From assembly GCA_944376785.1 (NCBI GenBank), contig CALWDV010000015.1, positions 1-18,454 on the forward strand: DNA of 18,454 nucleotides, given 5' to 3'. The notes under the pieces were generated by a model, which worked only from the letters and a program-made list of their open reading frames with translations, made no database searches and was not told where the DNA came from. The position numbers and the translations under genes were made by a program. Each line of letters begins with the position of its first letter. The stretch's first letter is position 1. This DNA is from an uncultured Clostridia bacterium (GTDB lineage: Bacteria > Bacillota > Clostridia > Christensenellales > UBA1242). Of the stretch, positions 15,158 through 18,454 are shown in pieces.

Positions 15158-15544
15158 TTAAAATAAATTTTGCAAATTAAAGCCCATCACATGTTTGCTT
15201 TTTGTTGCATATTCAACCAGTAAATTAGATTCAACAAAGGCATTGTCATAATCATTATTTTCAACATAAGACGAAAGTTTGTTTAATGAATCGGTTATTG
15301 TGCTTAAATCTTTATGATTAAAAATTAAACATAACTTGTTTTCATATTTGTTCCAATAGTTTTTTATGTTTTCAACTTTATTTAACACAACAGAAACATC
15401 TTCTTTGTTATATTCAATTTGTGATTGAATTTCAGTTGTTTCTATTTCTAAATGTTTTATAACGTTGTTAACAGAAATAACTTCTATTGTTGCAAGGGTT
15501 ATTAATGCAACAAAAATTATTGCAATAAAAATTATTCTTTTCAC
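15158..15544 (-). CDS. DUF4363 family membrane-anchored protein
   Basis: 128 residues. One N-terminal transmembrane helix (about 3-25) follows MKR, and the rest is helical and would lie outside the membrane. The pattern W64-N-K-Y, NHKDL (76-80), a long amphipathic helix, then L-V-E-Y-A and a final F-N-L-Q-N-L-F matches DUF4363 as I know it: a tryptophan, a conserved His, and an ending like 'slxNiF'. DUF4363 genes are commonly next to DUF421 genes in spore-forming Firmicutes, as here. The start codon is GTG, overlapping the TGA stop of the DUF421 gene (GTGA), with GGAG 11 bases upstream, so translation is coupled. The molecular function is unknown. Confidence 0.8.
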   Translation of the reverse strand: MKRIIFIAIIFVALITLATIEVISVNNVIKHLEIETTEIQSQIEYNKEDVSVVLNKVENIKNYWNKYENKLCLIFNHKDLSTITDSLNKLSSYVENNDYDNAFVESNLLVEYATKSKHVMGFNLQNLF

Positions 15545-16260
15545 CAGTTGCCATCTCCATTATAGTTTGTTTCAATTAAAATAAATTTTCCTTTTTTAGG
15601 TTGAACATAAAGTTTTCCTTTATTATTAATTTGTGCAAAAATAACATCGTCAGGTTTTATGTTATAATCTTTAATTTTTTCGTTAACAAAATTTATGTTT
15701 AATTTTGCTAGTTTAAAATTTTCTTTAACTGCTTTTCCTTCGCTAATTAAAATTATTGGAAGTGAAGATTGTTCAACATCAATTTTTAAATTGTTTGCAG
15801 TTATTGGTGCATAAGGTGCACGTGGTAAAACTGTTAAAGTTCCATTTGTTTGAACAATTGCATACAAAACTTCTTCAATGTTAAAGTAACCACATCCACG
15901 CAAATTTTCCATTAAATCGTTAAAGTTCATATTTAATTTTGATAAATTATCATAATCAACGCCATCAGGGTTAATAACAATAACGGGTTTGCCATTAATT
16001 AATTTTCTAAAAAACAAACTATTCATGCTAAGAGTGGTTAAAATAAAATGAATAATGGCAAGAGTTGCAATAGGAATAATTCCGTGAACTAATGGCAGTG
16101 CAGTGTCTGACATTGGAATTGTGGCTAAATCGGCAAAAATTAATGTTATAACCAATTCAAATGGTTGCATTTCGCCAATTTGTCGTTTTCCCATAATTCT
16201 TAAAAAAATGAAAACTAAAAAATATATTAAAATACTTCTAACAATTAATGTGAATGTCAT
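15541..16260 (-). CDS. DUF421 (YetF/YcaP-type) membrane protein
   Basis: 239 residues from the ATG at 16260. Three membrane helices at about 5-21, 37-52 and 57-78 precede a soluble cytoplasmic part. The family signature RIMGKRQIGEMQPFELVITL is at 21-40. GKPVIVINPDG (90-100) and the block from LRGCGYF (120) to LTVLP (146) are also typical. The start was chosen because the family begins just before the first helix. An in-frame GTG at 16308 lies inside a terminator hairpin and would add 16 atypical residues. Neither start has a clear Shine-Dalgarno sequence, which is odd for this genome. Relatives in Bacillus are linked to sporulation and germination, but the biochemical role is not known. Confidence 0.85.
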   Translation of the reverse strand: MTFTLIVRSILIYFLVFIFLRIMGKRQIGEMQPFELVITLIFADLATIPMSDTALPLVHGIIPIATLAIIHFILTTLSMNSLFFRKLINGKPVIVINPDGVDYDNLSKLNMNFNDLMENLRGCGYFNIEEVLYAIVQTNGTLTVLPRAPYAPITANNLKIDVEQSSLPIILISEGKAVKENFKLAKLNINFVNEKIKDYNIKPDDVIFAQINNKGKLYVQPKKGKFILIETNYNGDGNW

Positions 16261-16294
16261 ATTATTATTTTTATTAAAAACAAAATTTTTATGC

Positions 16295-16326
16295 AAAAAA
16301 AGAAACACTATTACTATGTTTCTTTT
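16295..16326 (-). terminator. Terminator of the flippase gene, overlapping its stop codon
   Basis: AAAAGAAACA (16298-16307) and TGTTTCTTTT (16317-16326) form a 10 bp stem. On the minus strand the stem runs into a T-run (16301-16295). The flippase stop codon TAG (16316-16314) lies in the loop. Confidence 0.6.
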
Positions 16327-17825
16327 ATTTTTTTTGATTTTTTTAAATATGTGTTTTTAATATATTCAATATTAATAACATTAAAAATTGCCATTAAAAT
16401 AACAAAAGTTAAAACGCTTATTCCACCACACAAAATCAAACTTATAAATTTTGGCAATATAAATATTATTAAATTATAAATCCATTTTGTTAAAGCAGTT
16501 GTAGGAATGGTTATTAAAATTAATTTAGCAATTATTATTAAATAATTATTATTATTTTGAATGGTTTTGTTAATTTTAATTATGTTTAAAATTGCAATTA
16601 ACAACATACTAAGTCCCATACCATACATTAAAGCATAAATACCCACATACTTTGGAAGAACTAATATTGAAAGAATTAATACAACACAACTATATAAATA
16701 ATATTTAAAAGTTTGAACTTCCAAATTTAAACTGTTTAATATTGATGTTGTTATTTGTGATATTCCCATTGGAATTATTAGCCAACAAGCATATTTTAAA
16801 TATGTTCCTGCTGTTATGTTGTTAAATAAGAACAAACAAACAGGTTCGCCAAGACCAATAAAAAATGGAAGAACAATAAACGAACAACACAATGTGAAAT
16901 TAATGCAACTATTAATTTGTTTTTTTAATTTTAAATTGTTGTTTTCATTGTTTAAACTTGTTAGGTTTGGTGTTATTGCCATTGCCAACGAACCAATTAT
17001 TGTTGATGGAATTGATAAAAGTGGCAGTGTCATTCCCATTGCAATTCCTAACTGACTTAATGCTTGTTCGTTAGTAAAACCAACTTGCATAAGTCTAATT
17101 GGCAATATAAAAGCCATAAATGGTTGCATAACACTTGTTGCAAGGCGAACTAGTGTTATTGGAGCAGACGATTTAAAAATGGGTTTAAAACAGTTTTTAG
17201 GACTTTGTAAACGTCCTTTTGATTTATAAAAGTAAATAATACCAATAATTGTGCTTAAAGCACAGGCAACACTAATTGAAATTCCAGCAGGGAATAAATC
17301 ATTTGAAAAAGAGAACAAATAAAAACAAATAAAATAACAAGCAATTCTAATTAATTGTTCAATAAATTCAACTAAACTAACTTGAAAAAATTTTTCTCGT
17401 CCCCACAAAAAACCTTTAAAAGGAGTGTAAATTGCTGTGAATATTATTGCAGGAAGCATAAGAAGTAATAGAACATAGGCAAATTCATCTTTAAAATATG
17501 AGTTTAATAATGGTTTGCCAACAAAAATTATTAAAATTGTTATAATGCACATAATTAAACTTATAATTAACGCACTTAAAACACCACCATTGCATTTTTT
17601 ATTGTTGTTGTCAAAATAAGTTATTGTGTTTTTTGAAACGGCTAATGGTAAGCCTGAATTTAATATTGTTGCAAAAACCATAAACACAGATAAAACAATG
17701 GAATAAACACCCAAAAGTTCAGTGGATAGTGTTCTGGAAAGAAAAATTTTAAATAAAAAACCTAATGCACGTGTTAAAACAGAAAAAATTGTTAAAACTG
17801 CAACAGCTTTAAATAATGATTTAAT
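16314..17825 (-). CDS. SpoVB/MVF-family lipid-linked polysaccharide flippase, apparent AUU start
   Basis: 503 residues if started at the ATT at 17825. The MOP/MVF superfamily moves lipid-linked sugars across the membrane; SpoVB members act in spore cortex or wall synthesis. About 13-14 hydrophobic helices are seen. The N-terminal part LTRALGFLFKIFLSR (17-31) and LLGVYSIV (37-44) is typical, as are NSGLPLAVSK and a later PSTIIGSLAMAITPNLTSL. No ATG, GTG or TTG exists in frame before TTG at 17714, which would cut off the first helix and has no ribosome binding site. Upstream, GAGGTGAT stands seven bases before ATT, and the frame then reads KSLFKAVAVLTIF, as expected for the true N-terminus. So either AUU is the initiator, or an ATG has mutated or was misread. 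SpoVB rather than MurJ is suggested by the sequence style and the DUF421 neighbours, not proven. Confidence 0.85.
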   Translation of the reverse strand: MKSLFKAVAVLTIFSVLTRALGFLFKIFLSRTLSTELLGVYSIVLSVFMVFATILNSGLPLAVSKNTITYFDNNNKKCNGGVLSALIISLIMCIITILIIFVGKPLLNSYFKDEFAYVLLLLMLPAIIFTAIYTPFKGFLWGREKFFQVSLVEFIEQLIRIACYFICFYLFSFSNDLFPAGISISVACALSTIIGIIYFYKSKGRLQSPKNCFKPIFKSSAPITLVRLATSVMQPFMAFILPIRLMQVGFTNEQALSQLGIAMGMTLPLLSIPSTIIGSLAMAITPNLTSLNNENNNLKLKKQINSCINFTLCCSFIVLPFFIGLGEPVCLFLFNNITAGTYLKYACWLIIPMGISQITTSILNSLNLEVQTFKYYLYSCVVLILSILVLPKYVGIYALMYGMGLSMLLIAILNIIKINKTIQNNNNYLIIIAKLILITIPTTALTKWIYNLIIFILPKFISLILCGGISVLTFVILMAIFNVINIEYIKNTYLKKSKKIKET

Positions 17826-17828
17826 AAT

Positions 17829-17836
17829 ATCACCTC
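17829..17836 (-). promoter_or_regulatory. Near-perfect ribosome binding site that decides the flippase start
   Basis: GAGGTGAT on the minus strand complements eight bases of the 16S 3' end. It is followed by ATT ATT AAA; the second ATT is at the ideal distance of seven bases from GAGG, the first at four. Confidence 0.75.
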
Positions 17837-17923
17837 GTACAAGCTTTTTAATATGTTTATTAGTTAACTATTCAAAACTTGACAAATTGCAATAAAAAAA
17901 ACAAAAAAAATGATTATTGTGCA

Positions 17924-17929
17924 TATAAT
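17924..17929 (+). promoter_or_regulatory. Possible -10 element for the LysM gene
   Basis: TATAAT at 17924-17929 with a TG four bases upstream and no good -35 at the right distance. TTGACA at 17879-17884 is too far away. The leader would be only about 16 bases. Confidence 0.3.
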
Positions 17930-17951
17930 ATTTAAGTAAGTGGGGTGTGGT

Positions 17952-18371
17952 ATGAAAATTATTTATAACGTTGAAAAATTTGACACTTTACAAAAAATTG
18001 CAGAAAAATTTTCTGTTAGTGCAGAAAAGATTAAGCAATTAAATAATATAAGCAACGAATTACCCAAAGTTATTGAAATACCTAATAATAGTGTTGATTT
18101 TGAAGTTGTTGCAAACTTAAACCGTGAATTTTTGTTTAAGGGTGACTATAGTTTAGTTAAAAATAGTTTAAGTAAATTGGGCTTTCATTCAAAAAACTCT
18201 AATAGTGATGTGCATTTGTTTAAAAAAACACAAAGCAATATTTATGTTGTTGGAGTGTTAGATAATTTAAATGCGATTTGCAACAAATTTAAACTTGATA
18301 AAAATGATATAATAGCAAAAAATAATTTAAAAAGCGAAAAACTTTTTATTGGCCAAATTTTAAAAATATAA
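17952..18371 (+). CDS. Small LysM-X-LysM protein without signal peptide
   Basis: 139 residues from the ATG at 17952, behind GGGGTG; a GTG at 17940 would add MGCG and overlap this ribosome binding site. The N-terminal LysM is at 5-44: YNVEKFDTLQKIAEKF, then a turn, IKQLNN and IEIP. A second, more diverged LysM is at 97-139: IYVVGVLDNLNAICNKFKL, then IIAKNNL and the closing LFIGQILKI. Residues 45-96 between them are not recognised. LysM binds GlcNAc-containing glycans such as peptidoglycan. There is no signal peptide or membrane helix, so the protein starts in the cytoplasm. In spore-formers such LysM proteins (SafA, SpoVID) work in the mother cell on the spore surface, and the divergent SpoVB-like gene fits that idea, but this is inference. 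Confidence 0.8.
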   Translation: MKIIYNVEKFDTLQKIAEKFSVSAEKIKQLNNISNELPKVIEIPNNSVDFEVVANLNREFLFKGDYSLVKNSLSKLGFHSKNSNSDVHLFKKTQSNIYVVGVLDNLNAICNKFKLDKNDIIAKNNLKSEKLFIGQILKI

Positions 18372-18398
18372 ATTTAATTAAATTAAATCATTCATTAT

Positions 18399-18427
18399 TT
18401 GACTGATTTTTTAAAAAATAATAAACT
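18399..18427 (+). promoter_or_regulatory. Possible promoter for a gene beyond the right edge
   Basis: TTGACT at 18399-18404, a 17-base spacer and TAAACT at 18422-18427. No reading frame follows within the window, and matches of this quality can occur by chance in AT-rich DNA. Confidence 0.25.
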
Positions 18428-18454
18428 ATAACTATAAAATATAATTATAATTTA

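Noticed and set aside
16261..16308. GTG start adding 16 residues to the DUF421 protein
   Set aside because: The GTG lies inside the flippase terminator hairpin, and the family begins at the later ATG.
17879..17907. TTGACA at 17879 as promoter of the LysM gene
   Set aside because: The sequence 17 bases downstream is CAAAAA, and the TATAAT is 39 bases away.
17940..17951. GTG start adding MGCG to the LysM protein
   Set aside because: The bases involved form the likely ribosome binding site for the ATG at 17952.
1..18454. CRISPR array, insertion sequence, tRNA or prophage genes
   Set aside because: No regularly spaced repeats, transposase motifs, tRNA-like cloverleaf or phage structural genes were seen on either strand.

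Overview
The window is AT-rich DNA from a Gram-positive bacterium of the Firmicutes type, most likely an uncultured or gut-type Clostridia-like lineage. This is inferred from several things seen directly: strong Shine-Dalgarno sequences (AGGAGG, GAGGTGAT), TGA used as a stop codon (so not the mycoplasma code), GC-poor codon choice throughout, a YwlE-type arginine phosphatase next to rpiB, a YetF-like DUF421/DUF4363 pair, a SpoVB-like flippase and a cytoplasmic LysM protein. No transposase, phage gene, tRNA, rRNA or CRISPR array is visible. The species cannot be named from the sequence.

Layout from left to right: (1) the start of a leftward gene leaving the window (1-94); (2) a rightward pair ywlE-like/rpiB (222-1108) with a 4-nt overlap; (3) a lipoprotein with a PepSY-like C-terminus (1240-1929); (4) a pair of a membrane-anchored TPR-like protein and the ribosome-associated GTPase HflX (2034-4417); (5) a lone leftward gene for a 69-residue protein that is 22% cysteine (4491-4700); (6) a 463-nt AT-rich regulatory gap and then a 1161-residue surface protein of Ig-like modules (5164-8649); (7) two tandem small paralogues that look like winged-helix domains on a membrane anchor (8826-9566); (8) the nucleotide-excision-repair operon uvrB-uvrA behind a probable LexA operator (9750-14533); (9) a four-helix membrane protein (14608-15129); (10) leftward genes for DUF4363, DUF421 and a SpoVB/MVF-family flippase (15158-17825); (11) a divergent LysM-X-LysM protein (17952-18371).

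Most units are closed by clear hairpin plus T-run terminators, and two of these sit between convergent genes and work in both directions. Several promoters share an extended -10 element (TGnTAnnnT).

The points most worth a second look are: the flippase gene, whose homologous N-terminus has no ATG, GTG or TTG and appears to start at AUU behind a near-perfect ribosome binding site; the cysteine-packed miniprotein with an internal duplication; the paired membrane-anchored winged-helix-like proteins; and the LexA-like box overlapping the uvrBA promoter. No complete new defence or mobile system could be supported.
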